NCBI GenBank assembly: GCA_934446355.1
Contig: CAKSEC010000004.1
Span: 62,001-126,000 of the forward strand
Source: an uncultured Oscillospiraceae bacterium
GTDB taxonomy: Bacteria > Bacillota > Clostridia > Oscillospirales > Ruminococcaceae
DNA length: 64,000 nucleotides
Reading direction: 5' to 3'
The notes below the pieces were generated by a model. It had not been told where the DNA came from. It was given only the letters and a program-made list of their open reading frames with translations, and made no database searches. Positions 43,602 to 52,587 of this stretch are shown here, in pieces (positions within the stretch are counted from its first letter, which is position 1; each line of letters starts with the position of its first letter). The position numbers and the translations under genes were made by a program.

Positions 43602-43706
43602 CAGACCGTCGAGAAGCCCTCAGATTCTAGGAACCCGCCTAACGACTAGGCTTTGTGCCTGTCGTTAGGCGGGTGACGACGAAGATGAGGGTTTATCGAC
43701 GGTCTA
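43602..43706 (+). ncRNA. Structured element, copy B (candidate novel RNA or repeat)
   Basis: Second copy of the element at 28672-28776. Outer stem AGACCGTCGA / TCGACGGTCT (43603-43612 with 43696-43705) is perfect. The inner stem CCCGCCTAACGAC / GTCGTTAGGCGGG (43634-43646 with 43661-43673) has 13 perfect pairs. The loop segments GATTCTAGGAA, CTTTGTG and TGACGACGAAGA are identical to copy A. It lies between the convergent AI-2E and rubrerythrin genes. On the minus strand it would be the rubrerythrin 3' region. Confidence 0.65.
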
Positions 43707-43712
43707 TTTCTA

Positions 43713-44246
43713 TCAGTAATTTTCCGCTTTCTTCTGGAAATACGACTTAGGATAGCCGCACACCGGACAGCGGTCGGGGGCTTTTTTGCCGAACTCCACG
43801 TGTCCGCAGTTCCTGCACTGCCACATTATTTCCTCGGTCTTTTCAAACACCTGCTTCATCTGAACGGTATTCAGCAGACGAATGAACCTTTCCTCATGCG
43901 CTTTCTCGACTGCGGCTACCTTGCGGAATTTCTTCGCTATTTCGGTGAAGCCCTCCTCATCGGCGGTCTTGGCGAAGTCCTCGTACATCTCAGCCCATTC
44001 AAAGTTCTCGCTTGAACGTGCGTTTTCAAGGTTCATTGCAGTGTTAGACAATGCGTTCAGTTCGCAGAACCACATGAACGCATGAGCAAGCTCGTTGTCC
44101 GCAGTTTCACGGAATATTGCGGCTATCTGCATGAAGCCCTCGTTCTCCGCTGCCCTTGCGAAATATTCATATTTGCTGCGTGCCTGTGTTTCCCCCGCAA
44201 ACGCTGATTTCAAGTTTGCTTCCGTCTTTGTTCCTTTAAGTTCCAT
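43713..44246 (-). CDS. rbr: Rubrerythrin
   Basis: A peroxide-reducing diiron protein of anaerobes, 177 aa. The ferritin-like part supplies the diiron ligands ([43 protein letters not shown]). The C-terminal rubredoxin-like domain has CRNCG and CPVCG for the second iron. It detoxifies hydrogen peroxide with electrons from NADH systems. The start follows AAAGGAGG. A PerR-like regulator at 6.2 kb is a plausible controller, but I could not fit a clear Per box upstream. Confidence 0.96.
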   Translation of the reverse strand: MELKGTKTEANLKSAFAGETQARSKYEYFARAAENEGFMQIAAIFRETADNELAHAFMWFCELNALSNTAMNLENARSSENFEWAEMYEDFAKTADEEGFTEIAKKFRKVAAVEKAHEERFIRLLNTVQMKQVFEKTEEIMWQCRNCGHVEFGKKAPDRCPVCGYPKSYFQKKAENY

Positions 44247-44327
44247 GATATCCTCCTTTGCATTTTTTACTATTGTTTGCTGTCTTGAAAGAATTATTCT
44301 TCCACCAAAAAAGATATCGAAAAAGGC

Positions 44328-44356
44328 TTGATTTTTTTATTGATATGTGATACAAT
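44328..44356 (+). promoter_or_regulatory. YpsA/SLOG gene promoter
   Basis: TTGATT (44328-44333) and TACAAT (44351-44356) are 17 bases apart. Confidence 0.7.
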
Positions 44357-44385
44357 AAATGTATCATTCATAAAGGAGCGGCAAT

Positions 44386-44874
44386 ATGTACAGGGTTTCA
44401 TTTACGGGATATCGTCCGCAGAAGCTTCCGTTTTTCAGTGAGGACGACCCATTGTGTATAGAATTAAAGGACAGGCTTACCCGTCAGATAAAGAAGCTTA
44501 TTGAAAGCGGCGCAAGCGAGTTTTTCAGCGGAATGGCTCTGGGCGTCGATATCTGGTGCGCTGAAATCGTGCTTTCCCTGAAAAGCGAATACCCCGATAT
44601 AAAGCTTACCGCAGTGATTCCATGCCGTGGACAGGAAAGCAAGTGGAACAGCGCAGACCAGACTCGCTATCATGATGTACTTAGTAAATGCGACAAGGTT
44701 ATCTGCATTTCGGAAACCTACACAAGCGACTGCATGATGAAGCGCAACCGTGCGCTAGTCGAACTCTGCGACCTGCTCATTGCCGTATTCGACGGAAAGC
44801 CGGGCGGTACGAAGCACACAGTAGACTACGCAGCAAAATGCGGGAAAAAGACTATCGTCATTCCCCCGCTGTAA
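44386..44874 (+). CDS. YpsA-like SLOG family protein (DUF1273)
   Basis: A 162-residue Rossmann-like protein of the SLOG superfamily, which binds nucleotide-derived ligands. The opening VSFTGYRPQKLP, the central FFSGMALGVDIWCAEIVL and the end GGTKHTVDYAAKCGK are characteristic of YpsA/DUF1273 proteins. In B. subtilis YpsA influences division, but the biochemical role is not settled. It is monocistronic, with the start following AAGGAGCGG. Confidence 0.85.
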   Translation: MYRVSFTGYRPQKLPFFSEDDPLCIELKDRLTRQIKKLIESGASEFFSGMALGVDIWCAEIVLSLKSEYPDIKLTAVIPCRGQESKWNSADQTRYHDVLSKCDKVICISETYTSDCMMKRNRALVELCDLLIAVFDGKPGGTKHTVDYAAKCGKKTIVIPPL

Positions 44875-44891
44875 ATTCTATGAATAATTTT

Positions 44892-44921
44892 CAGGAGGGG
44901 TTCTCGCCCCTCCTGTTTTAG
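44892..44921. terminator. Bidirectional terminator, SLOG gene / ridA
   Basis: CAGGAGGGG (44892-44900) pairs with CCCCTCCTG (44907-44915), followed by TTTTA. Confidence 0.8.
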
Positions 44922-44924
44922 TTA

Positions 44925-45296
44925 TTAAAGTTCAGCTATTACCTCGACCTCGACCAGCGCGCCCTTGGGAAGCGCCAGACCTCCAACGCAGGAGCGTGCG
45001 GGCTTTCCGGTGAAGTACTCGCCATATACCGCATTAAATGCGGCGAAGTCGTTGATGTCCTTGAGGAAGCAGGTGGTCTTGACTACCTTGGAAAGATCAG
45101 AGCCGGCTTCAGTGAGGACTGCTTTCAGGTTCTCGCAGACCTGCTTTGCCTGAGCCTCTACCCCGCCCTGAGCAAGTTCACCGGTCGCCGGTACAATTGC
45201 TATCTGACCGGAGGTATACACCATATTGCCGACTACCTTTGCCTGAGTGTACGGACCGATCGCTGCGGGTGCGTTTGCTGTAAATACGTCTTTCAT
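44925..45296 (-). CDS. ridA: RidA family enamine/imine deaminase
   Basis: Hydrolyses reactive enamines such as 2-aminoacrylate and 2-aminocrotonate released by PLP enzymes, notably threonine dehydratase. The 123-residue protein matches RidA throughout: APAAIGPYTQAKVVGNMVYTSGQI, VVKTTCFLKDINDFAAFNAVY and the PARSCVGGLALPKGALVEVEVIA end with the active-site Arg. It starts 12 bases after ilvA and so works directly on that enzyme's product. The start follows AAAGGAG. Confidence 0.95.
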   Translation of the reverse strand: MKDVFTANAPAAIGPYTQAKVVGNMVYTSGQIAIVPATGELAQGGVEAQAKQVCENLKAVLTEAGSDLSKVVKTTCFLKDINDFAAFNAVYGEYFTGKPARSCVGGLALPKGALVEVEVIAEL

Positions 45297-45308
45297 GTTC
45301 GTTCTCCT

Positions 45309-46502
45309 TTAATCTACAATTTTGAAGCCAGCGTCAGTGAGCGCCTGTCTTATCTGATTGAGGTGCTCAAAGTTACGTGTTTCCATCTCGATACGCAGGA
45401 AGCAGCCGTTTATGTCGGCGTTGCCAACGTGTTCGTGGTGTACTCCGATAACATTGCCGCCAAGCTGTGCGATTATCTTTGATACGCCAACAAGCTGACC
45501 GGGCTTGTCAACAAGCTCAATATTGAGCAGCGCAGTACGTCCGGACTTGACAAGACCACGGTGAATGACACGTGACAGAATAGTAACGTCAATATTACCG
45601 CCGGAAACAAGGCAAACGACCTTTTTGCCCTGAACGGGTACCTTATTGAACATCACTGCAGCAACCGAAACTGCGCCTGCTCCCTCGGAGATCAGCTTCT
45701 GCTGCTCGATCAGAGCAAGTATTGCTGCGGCTATCTCATCGTCTGTTACTGTGACTACCTCGTCAACATACTGGCTGCAGATGTCGAATGTGTGCTGTCC
45801 CGGCTCTTTGACTGCGATACCGTCGGCTATCGTCGCAACGCTGCTCAGTCTTTCAATTTTGCCGTCACGAACGGAATTGACCATGCTGGGAGCGCCGGCA
45901 GCCTGCACGCCGTAAACCTTTATCTTGGGGTTAAGCTGCTTTATCGTGAAAGCAACGCCGGAAACCAGTCCGCCGCCGCCAACGGGAACTACTACAGCGT
46001 CAACGTCGGGAAGCTGTTCCAGAAGCTCAAGACCGATAGTTCCCTGACCTGCGATAACGTCCTCATCGTCGAACGGGTGGATAAACGTGTATCCCTTTTC
46101 GTCACGAAGCTGCAGAGCCTTTGCGTATGCGTCGTCATAAACTCCCTCGACAAGGCAGACATCCGCCCCGTAGCTTTTGGTTGCCTCGACCTTGGAAATA
46201 GGTGCTCCGTCAGGCAGGCAGATAAGCGACTTTATTCCTGCACGGGAAGCAGCCAGCGCAACGCCCTGCGCGTGATTTCCTGCAGAGCAGGCGATAACGC
46301 CCTTGGCACGCTCCTCGTCGCTTAGCTGAGATATCTTGAAATACGCGCCTCTTACCTTGAAAGAACCTGTTACCTGAAGATTTTCGGTCTTGAGGTAAAC
46401 GTCAGCGTCCTTGTTTATCTTCGGGGCTTTGATCAGGTCGGTTTCTCTGATGACCTCTTTCAGAACGTGCGACGCTTTGTAAACCTTGTCCAGTGTTAGC
46501 AT
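45309..46502 (-). CDS. ilvA: Threonine ammonia-lyase with C-terminal ACT domain
   Basis: PLP enzyme that turns threonine into 2-oxobutyrate, the first step to isoleucine, or a catabolic variant. At 397 aa it has the PLP lysine in TGSFKVRGA, the SAGNHAQGVA loop, the glycine loop PVGGGGLVSG and a single ACT domain (about 325-397, from LLNIELVDKPGQL). This size matches the shorter TdcB/IlvA type common in Clostridia. ATG at 46502 follows AGGAGG. It is preceded by a long leader with a T-box-like structure and followed by ridA. Confidence 0.94.
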   Translation of the reverse strand: MLTLDKVYKASHVLKEVIRETDLIKAPKINKDADVYLKTENLQVTGSFKVRGAYFKISQLSDEERAKGVIACSAGNHAQGVALAASRAGIKSLICLPDGAPISKVEATKSYGADVCLVEGVYDDAYAKALQLRDEKGYTFIHPFDDEDVIAGQGTIGLELLEQLPDVDAVVVPVGGGGLVSGVAFTIKQLNPKIKVYGVQAAGAPSMVNSVRDGKIERLSSVATIADGIAVKEPGQHTFDICSQYVDEVVTVTDDEIAAAILALIEQQKLISEGAGAVSVAAVMFNKVPVQGKKVVCLVSGGNIDVTILSRVIHRGLVKSGRTALLNIELVDKPGQLVGVSKIIAQLGGNVIGVHHEHVGNADINGCFLRIEMETRNFEHLNQIRQALTDAGFKIVD

Positions 46503-46584
46503 AAAATACTCCTCCTGCCGTGTTTCGGCTTTGATTTCTCCGGTGTGCCGCCGGTAAAAATACGGGTGCAGAGGAGCAAGCTGT

Positions 46585-46619
46585 AAAAAATGCCCTCTTA
46601 TCGGGTGATGAGAGGGCAT
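46585..46619 (-). terminator. Attenuator terminator of the ilvA leader
   Basis: AGAGGGCAT (46611-46619) and ATGCCCTCT (46590-46598) form a 9-pair stem, followed on the minus strand by T6. Confidence 0.85.
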
Positions 46620-46864
46620 AGTATTAAGCCAAAATCAACCTCTGTACATCCATCAATGCACTTCCCTCTAACGGTGGAAATCCGTACAGACCTAATGACG
46701 GGGAAACCCGTGTTCAGACTGTCTGCTACGAGCGGATCGTACACGAACGCCTTACTGCCTTGCACCTGACGGCAGCTCTCTGAAAAGATCGTATCCGGAT
46801 ACGGCGATAAACGCACTCATCAACGCATTTGTTTGATTTATTGAGGTACGGATATGCTCCGTAC
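46585..46864 (-). ncRNA. T-box-like leader of ilvA-ridA
   Basis: On the minus strand the leader contains CAGAGAGCTGCC (46771-46782) closed by a downstream GGCAG, as in T-box stem I. It ends with a perfect terminator, ATGCCCTCT / AGAGGGCAT (46590-46619) plus T6. A competing antiterminator can form between 46639-46655 and 46606-46615: TGATG and AGAGG pair with CATCA and CCTCT around a 7-base bulge. One way to draw this bulge starts with UGGA, like the tRNA-binding bulge. The specifier codon is uncertain; ATC (Ile) and ACG (Thr) overlap in the likely region. Confidence 0.65.
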
Positions 46865-46870
46865 ATTTAG

Positions 46871-46899
46871 ATTATACACCCGCTTCGACGATTTGTCAA
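46871..46899 (-). promoter_or_regulatory. ilvA-ridA promoter
   Basis: On the minus strand TTGACA (46894-46899) and TATAAT (46871-46876) are 17 bases apart, giving a leader of about 360 bases. Confidence 0.85.
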
Positions 46900-46928
46900 G
46901 CACTTTGGTGAAATTTATTCTGGGGCTA

Positions 46929-49900
46929 TCAGGCGAACCTGAACCAGTCGAAATCGAATTTAGAGCCGGGCATGAATACGAAGCTGATATCATTTACGCC
47001 CTTTATCTCAGGGATATCGAACATCTGTTCCCTGCCGCCGTCCTGAACAAACTCAAGCAGGACTGTCTTCTGCGAACCGCCCTCAGGGGTGTATCTAAGC
47101 TGTATCTGGTTCATCGGGTTAGCTGTTGCGCCGCAGATAGTCACGGTCGAAGCGCCCGTGCTGCCGAAGTCCAGACCCTCGCAGGTGATGATAACGTTGT
47201 TGCCGATATTCGTGACGCTCCTGTCGGTTATCTTGTATTCGTCGCCGTATACGCTGTCTGCCTCGCCAGCCCAGTTGGTGTCGTATGCACGCTCTATCGG
47301 AATGAAGCTGAAGCCGCCGAATATTATTCTCTGGTCGAGCACAACGCTTATCTTATGCACGCCCGTCAATCTCTCGCCAAGAGGGAAATCCTGAGCCGCA
47401 AAGCCGCACCAGTGACCGTTGTTCGCAAAGTTTACAGTGGCAAGAAGTCTGCCCTCGTCAGGCGTGCCGTCCCATATTTCAACGGGCAGGTCAAGGCACG
47501 CACCTATGCTGAGTGTTATCGTCTGACTTCCGGTCTTGCCGAAATCAATATCGTTGTAGGTCATTACCGTCCGACCGTCAAAGTTGGACAGTGCGCCGTC
47601 CTCTATCATGTTGGTAGGAACGTTCGAGCCGTCAAGAGTACCTGCGGAAATGAAGCTGTAAGCGTCCCTTACTGCTGCGCCCAGACCCTCGGCAACGAAC
47701 GGGATATCCGCAACTATCTGCGGGTGCTCTGCGCCGTTGTATACCATCGCACGTACCCACAGTTCGCCGTCGCCCTTGGCGGTCACGGTCGCAGTACTGC
47801 CGTCCCAATCAACACTTGCAAGAGGTGTTTCCACGCCGTTTCTGCGAATCACCTTCCACTCGATGTCGCTGTAGGTGCAGTTTTCTGGCAGCAGCTTCAC
47901 ACGTATCTGCGCACTTGTGCGGTCGGGAGAAAGTTTGTTTCCGCCGTCTATTTCGGGTATCAGCATTCTTGCAGGAATTTCGTTCGTGTATTCGGTTTTC
48001 AGTACCGGGAACGGGTCAGACGTCACCACGCTAACGCCCTGCGGCTGACCGCAGCTTTCAGAGGAAAGCCTGATCTCTGCCGGTTCCAGTCCCTCGGAAT
48101 ATGCTTTAACGACTATCTCGCCCGGTTCAAGCGTTGACTGAACCATCGCAAGCAGCTTTCCTGAGAAAAGACGTCTGTTGTCGCCCTTATAGCTGTCGTA
48201 GTCGGTGGAATCGCCGTTGTCAAGACCCACAAGGCGAGCCGCTCCGCTTACCTCGACGCGTATTCTGTTGCGGGCGTTGCCGACCGGCTTGCCCGTAGCG
48301 TCGCTGACGGATATCTCTACGAATGCGATATCTCTGCCGTCTGCCATAATGGTGTCCCTGTCCGCTGACATATCTATATCAGTCGGGTCTGACGGCGTTG
48401 CCAGATACTCCTGAGATACCATAAGACCGTCCTCGTCATAGCCGAAAGCTGCCAGCACGCCCGGCTCGAACGGTACTATGAAATGCGCCCTCATTTCGGC
48501 ATCAGAATCAAGATTCATCACGTGCGTGCCGATAGTCTTGCCGTTCAGCTGTAATTCTACATGGTGGGCGTTGCTGTAGATGAGCACGTCAATCTGCTCG
48601 CCGGGCATGAAGTCCCAGTAGGACGGCACGATGTGCAGCACTTTTTTCTTGGCGGGCTCTACCCACACGCTCTGATAGAAGTAATAGATATCCTTGGGGA
48701 AGCCTGCAGTATCGACAATGCCGAAATAGCTGTTCTTGGTATTGTACGGCGTCGGCTCGCCGATATAGTCGAAGCCTGTCCAGATGTACTGTCCGCCGCA
48801 GAAGCTGCAGTCCCTGTCGAGCCGCCATGACTTTTTCGCCGACGAACCCCAGCCAACAACGCTGTTATCCAGCGACGAGCACTGATAATCAACGCTTGTC
48901 AGCAGCGGCAGGTCAGCCGGAAAATGATAAATACCCCTTGAACGCACTGCAGAGGACGTTTCGCTGCCATAGATGAACCAGTCGGGGTACTTCTGGCGGT
49001 GCTCGTCGTACAGGTATTCAGAATAATTATAACCCGCAAGCTTTACTATATCCGAGCACTTCTGCGCATTCTGGTCGCCCATGTAGTTTGAACCTATTGT
49101 TGCGGGAGCGTTGCCCTTAGGGTCGTATTTCAGCACGTAATCGTACAGCCGCTTTGTGATATCAAGACCGTGCGGGTCGATGGTGTCGTTTATCTCGTTG
49201 CCTATGCTCCACATAATGACGCACGGGTGGTTTCGGTCACGCTCTATCCAGCTGCGGACGTCGCGTTCTGCGTGCTCGACAAAAAAGCGGTGATTGTCAA
49301 ATTCGGTCTTGGGCTTTTCCCACATATCGAACGCTTCGCAGTCGACAAGCAGACCCATTTCATCGCAAAGCTGCAGAAGCTGTCTTGCCGGCATATTGTG
49401 CGAGGTTCTTATCGCATTCACGCCCATTTCCTTCATAATGCGAAGCTGACGGCTAAGCGCAGCTATATTCATTGCAGAGCCGAGCGCACCGAGGTCGTGG
49501 TGCATACATACACCGTGCATTTTTAGCGGCTCGCCGTTGAGCAGGAAGCCCTTATCAGGAAGGAAATCAGTCTTGCGGTAGCCGAAAGTTTCGCTCAGGC
49601 AGTCGAGAAGCTCGTCGCCCCTGTACAGGCAGATGACCAGCGTGTAAAGCATGGGGTCCTGAGTATTCCACAGTTCGGGGTGGGTATTGACGAAGCTTGT
49701 CGAAAACGTTTCAAGCCCGCCGTCGAAGTGCGCTTCCAGACTGCAGCCTGATGTGCTGACGCCGAACGGGTCGAACACCTCTAGCGTCATGCGTATATCC
49801 GCGGATTCTCCGACGATATCTGCTTCTACCTCTGTTTTCCACGGTCCGTTAGTCATGGGCTCGGAGTGGATATACACGCCGTTTGTGCGGATATAGGTCA

Positions 49901-50336
49901 GAGGGCGCAGCTTCAGCATTACGTCACGATAGATACCAGCGCCGGAATACCACCTTGTGTTCGGGCTTTCGTGAAGCACTCTGACAAGAATTTCGTTATC
50001 GCCCTCGTGCAGATGGTCGGTAATGTCTATCTCGAACGCCGAATAGCCGTAGGTCCAGCTTCCGGCTTCCTTTCCGTTGACAAAAACGGTCGAGTTGAAA
50101 TATACGCCGTCAAAATTCAGCAGAACACGCCCCGAAAGCATTTCCTCGCTGCAGCTGAGCGTGCGGCGGTACCAGCCCTCGCCGGTTTCGTACAGCCTTG
50201 TCGTGTCGCCGACCAGCCAGTCGTGCGGCAGTTCAACATTGTACCATTTTTTCTCAGGAAGTTCTGAAAGCTTCGTTTTCGGAGCGCACAACGTCAAACT
50301 CCAGCCGTCGTTAAACAGTATATTTTTTGATGTCAT
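46929..50336 (-). CDS. GH2 beta-galactosidase-like enzyme with C-terminal accessory domains
   Basis: An 1135-residue glycoside hydrolase. Order: sugar-binding jelly roll (1-150), immunoglobulin-like domain, TIM barrel with acid/base E381 (SIGNEIND) and nucleophile E459 (YGSETSS), a DUF4982-like and a Big-type region, then a tandem CBM6-like tail (from about 890) with two similar DxDFGxTG segments. There is no signal peptide, so it is probably cytoplasmic. The activity is likely beta-galactosidase, but the accessory domains leave other beta-glycosides open. It overlaps the upstream HD gene by four bases. The start follows GAGAGGA. Confidence 0.9.
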   Translation of the reverse strand: MTSKNILFNDGWSLTLCAPKTKLSELPEKKWYNVELPHDWLVGDTTRLYETGEGWYRRTLSCSEEMLSGRVLLNFDGVYFNSTVFVNGKEAGSWTYGYSAFEIDITDHLHEGDNEILVRVLHESPNTRWYSGAGIYRDVMLKLRPLTYIRTNGVYIHSEPMTNGPWKTEVEADIVGESADIRMTLEVFDPFGVSTSGCSLEAHFDGGLETFSTSFVNTHPELWNTQDPMLYTLVICLYRGDELLDCLSETFGYRKTDFLPDKGFLLNGEPLKMHGVCMHHDLGALGSAMNIAALSRQLRIMKEMGVNAIRTSHNMPARQLLQLCDEMGLLVDCEAFDMWEKPKTEFDNHRFFVEHAERDVRSWIERDRNHPCVIMWSIGNEINDTIDPHGLDITKRLYDYVLKYDPKGNAPATIGSNYMGDQNAQKCSDIVKLAGYNYSEYLYDEHRQKYPDWFIYGSETSSAVRSRGIYHFPADLPLLTSVDYQCSSLDNSVVGWGSSAKKSWRLDRDCSFCGGQYIWTGFDYIGEPTPYNTKNSYFGIVDTAGFPKDIYYFYQSVWVEPAKKKVLHIVPSYWDFMPGEQIDVLIYSNAHHVELQLNGKTIGTHVMNLDSDAEMRAHFIVPFEPGVLAAFGYDEDGLMVSQEYLATPSDPTDIDMSADRDTIMADGRDIAFVEISVSDATGKPVGNARNRIRVEVSGAARLVGLDNGDSTDYDSYKGDNRRLFSGKLLAMVQSTLEPGEIVVKAYSEGLEPAEIRLSSESCGQPQGVSVVTSDPFPVLKTEYTNEIPARMLIPEIDGGNKLSPDRTSAQIRVKLLPENCTYSDIEWKVIRRNGVETPLASVDWDGSTATVTAKGDGELWVRAMVYNGAEHPQIVADIPFVAEGLGAAVRDAYSFISAGTLDGSNVPTNMIEDGALSNFDGRTVMTYNDIDFGKTGSQTITLSIGACLDLPVEIWDGTPDEGRLLATVNFANNGHWCGFAAQDFPLGERLTGVHKISVVLDQRIIFGGFSFIPIERAYDTNWAGEADSVYGDEYKITDRSVTNIGNNVIITCEGLDFGSTGASTVTICGATANPMNQIQLRYTPEGGSQKTVLLEFVQDGGREQMFDIPEIKGVNDISFVFMPGSKFDFDWFRFA

Positions 50337-50884
50337 GATTTATCCTCTCTTAGATATTCCAGCTTTTCCAGATACAAACGCTCGGTCTCCTCAAACGGTC
50401 TGAATGAGAAGTCCGGCTGAGTAAGCTTCTTCGGCGGTTCGTCGAACAGGGCGTGCCCGCTCAGCGCAAGGAACTCATAATACAGCATAGCGTCGTCTAT
50501 CCTGCTGACGCACTGCATGATCTCCTCGTCGTCGGGATCTATGCCGAATCTGCGGTAGATGGTATCCTGAAGCCGTTTTTCTATCGTCCGATATTCTGGA
50601 AGCCCCAGCTTTACCGGACGTGTTATGTCTGAAATATACGCCTCGCTGGCGTCATGAAGCAGGCAGGCAAGCCGAATGCGGTTTGAAGCGCCCTCTGCGG
50701 CTGCTTCCTCCTCGCACGCAAGGCAGTGCTGTCCTACTGAATAAAAACAGCGGAAATGCCCGTTCGCCCTGACCATAAGCGACAGTGAATGTGCTATATC
50801 CGCAGGAGCGATATCCTGCGGGTGTGGGTCTAGCGGCGAAAAGAATATTCCGCTGTAGGTTCGTATAAGCCTTTTGTCAGTCAT
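50333..50884 (-). CDS. HD-domain phosphohydrolase, YfbR-like
   Basis: A 183-residue HD-superfamily protein. Metal ligands are visible in FYSVGQHC (His), LLHDASEAYISDITRP (His-Asp) and the later SRIDDAML (Asp). The pattern matches YfbR-like 5'-deoxynucleotidases and related hydrolases, so a nucleotide substrate is likely. It sits 15 bases after fapA and overlaps the GH2 gene, an odd functional mix that may reflect only shared transcription. Confidence 0.88.
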   Translation of the reverse strand: MTDKRLIRTYSGIFFSPLDPHPQDIAPADIAHSLSLMVRANGHFRCFYSVGQHCLACEEEAAAEGASNRIRLACLLHDASEAYISDITRPVKLGLPEYRTIEKRLQDTIYRRFGIDPDDEEIMQCVSRIDDAMLYYEFLALSGHALFDEPPKKLTQPDFSFRPFEETERLYLEKLEYLREDKS

Positions 50885-50899
50885 TTTCGGGTTCTCCGA

Positions 50900-52423
50900 T
50901 CAAATAGGAATGACCTGTATCTCGTCATTGATTATACATACCCTTGAACGATTGTATACCTCGGTCGCGTCAAACGACAGATAGTTTATGCAGAATTTGC
51001 TTCCCGGAAAGATAGTGCCGGTAACGACAGCACACAGATCGTCACGGTGCTTCAGGTCAGATTCAAGCTGCTTTATCTGCTCGGTAAGCTCCTTGCAGCG
51101 CACTGAATAGAACACCTTGTTCTGCGTTTCGGCTTTCATTTGCTTGCTCTGAACGTCTGTCAGACAGCCCTGACGTTTTTTGCGCATTAACAGGAAGTCA
51201 ACGTTCTTTGCCGCCTGCTCAAAGGCTGTGGAAGCGGCTTCTAGTTCAGCCTCCGCTTCACGCTTTCTGGCGCAGGTGACGGAGCCGTCGCCGATATTTA
51301 TTTCGGTGGCGGTGTATTTTTCTGAGCCGATAACTCCGGCGTTCACGTTCTTCATGCAGGTTATGTTACCGCCGGAGATAACGCCTGTCTTGCCCTTGGC
51401 AGTAAGTTCGCCGTAGCAGAACACGTCGCAGAATGCGAACTGCGTTGACTCTACCCTGCCCTTTGCCTTGATGGTGGAGTTTTCGCAGAATCCTATCGAA
51501 ACATCGCCCTCGCAGTCGATAGTGGTGTTTATCGCGCCGCCGTTTATGACGATATTGCCGCCTGCTGAAAGTTCGCCGCTGAACACCGTGCCCTCAATGC
51601 GTATATTTCTGCCGGCTCTGACTGAAAAGCCCTCCATGACGTTGCCCTTGATGAGCACGTCCCCGAAAAAGCTGATATTGCCGACGGACAGGTCAAGGTC
51701 AGACTTCACCGTGACTGTATCCTCGACATTGAAGCAGCCTGTGCCGTATATCAGATGTCCGTTGCAGGCAGAAACTATGCTCTTTCCGTCCGCAGTCATC
51801 AGCGTATTTTTGCCGACTGTGACGTTCGGCATCTTTCCTGCTTCGGGCATTATTGCCTTTCCGAAGATGTTGATACCCGGCTCGCCGGGGGTCGGAGGGT
51901 CAATCTCTGCGATGACCTCGCCCTTTCTGATGGGAACGATAAGGTTCAGTTCCCTGAAATCAGCCACGCCGAACTCGTCATATTTCGGCTTGGGGACACG
52001 TTTCTTTTCGTACAGAAACCTCACTGAGCCGTTAGTGCCGCGCTTGGGCGGGATAGCCCTTGCAACGCATATCGGCGTATCGTATACCTTACCTGCCACC
52101 ATATCCTTGATGTCAAGTTCGTCTATTCCGGTATTAATGCCTTTTTTGGCAAGTTCAGCCATAACCATTTGTGTGGTCACAGGTCTGCCGCCGTTCAGGG
52201 GCTTGTGCATGACCATGTTGGCTGTGTTTCCCTCAGGGTCATGTATTATCTCGACAAATCCGTCAACAGGAACTGCAGGCTTCTTGTCCTCAGTTTTAGC
52301 ATTCTGTGCGCCGCTTTGCTCCGCCTGACTGCCCTGCGCGTTCCTGCGCATTTCCGCTTCATTCTGGCGGTATTCCTCCAGAGCATTTTTTACTTTATCG
52401 GCATATTGAGGGTCAAACGCCAT
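50900..52423 (-). CDS. FapA family protein (DUF342)
   Basis: A 507-residue protein of the DUF342/FapA family. The N-terminal portion (to about 160) has the FapA domain (VRFLYEKKRVPKPKYDEFGVADFRELNLIVPI). The middle is a long right-handed beta-helix built from short repeats such as GDVLIKGNVMEGFSVRAG and GNIVINGGAINTTIDCEG. A coiled-coil end follows (KQMKAETQNKVFYSVRCKELTEQIKQLE region). Such proteins are implicated in polymer or membrane-associated scaffolds; the link to flagella is only by name. The start follows GGTGATC. Confidence 0.88.
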   Translation of the reverse strand: MAFDPQYADKVKNALEEYRQNEAEMRRNAQGSQAEQSGAQNAKTEDKKPAVPVDGFVEIIHDPEGNTANMVMHKPLNGGRPVTTQMVMAELAKKGINTGIDELDIKDMVAGKVYDTPICVARAIPPKRGTNGSVRFLYEKKRVPKPKYDEFGVADFRELNLIVPIRKGEVIAEIDPPTPGEPGINIFGKAIMPEAGKMPNVTVGKNTLMTADGKSIVSACNGHLIYGTGCFNVEDTVTVKSDLDLSVGNISFFGDVLIKGNVMEGFSVRAGRNIRIEGTVFSGELSAGGNIVINGGAINTTIDCEGDVSIGFCENSTIKAKGRVESTQFAFCDVFCYGELTAKGKTGVISGGNITCMKNVNAGVIGSEKYTATEINIGDGSVTCARKREAEAELEAASTAFEQAAKNVDFLLMRKKRQGCLTDVQSKQMKAETQNKVFYSVRCKELTEQIKQLESDLKHRDDLCAVVTGTIFPGSKFCINYLSFDATEVYNRSRVCIINDEIQVIPI

Positions 52424-52555
52424 ATGATCACCGCCGTTCTGATTATTTCTGTCTGCGCATACTGCGCCACTTTATACTACACTGATATCATTATAGCATA
52501 TTCGCATTAAAACTTCAATACCCGAATGAAAATTATTTTCCACGAAAATGCAAAA

Positions 52556-52581
52556 ATGCAGGAGAGTATTTTCTCCTGCAT
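52556..52581 (-). terminator. Terminator after the ABC permease-ATPase gene
   Basis: ATGCAGGAGA (52556-52565) pairs with TCTCCTGCAT (52572-52581); the minus strand continues TTTTGCATTTTC. Confidence 0.75.
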
Positions 52582-52587
52582 TATATG

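Noticed and set aside
46598..46816. 72-codon minus-strand frame in the ilvA leader
   Set aside because: It lies across the T-box-like helices and terminator. There is no ribosome site, and the RNA structure explains the region.
46854..48137. 427-codon plus-strand open frame opposite the GH2 gene
   Set aside because: It has no ribosome site, its start lies within the ilvA promoter and its codon pattern mirrors the GH2 gene on the other strand, which has clear catalytic motifs.
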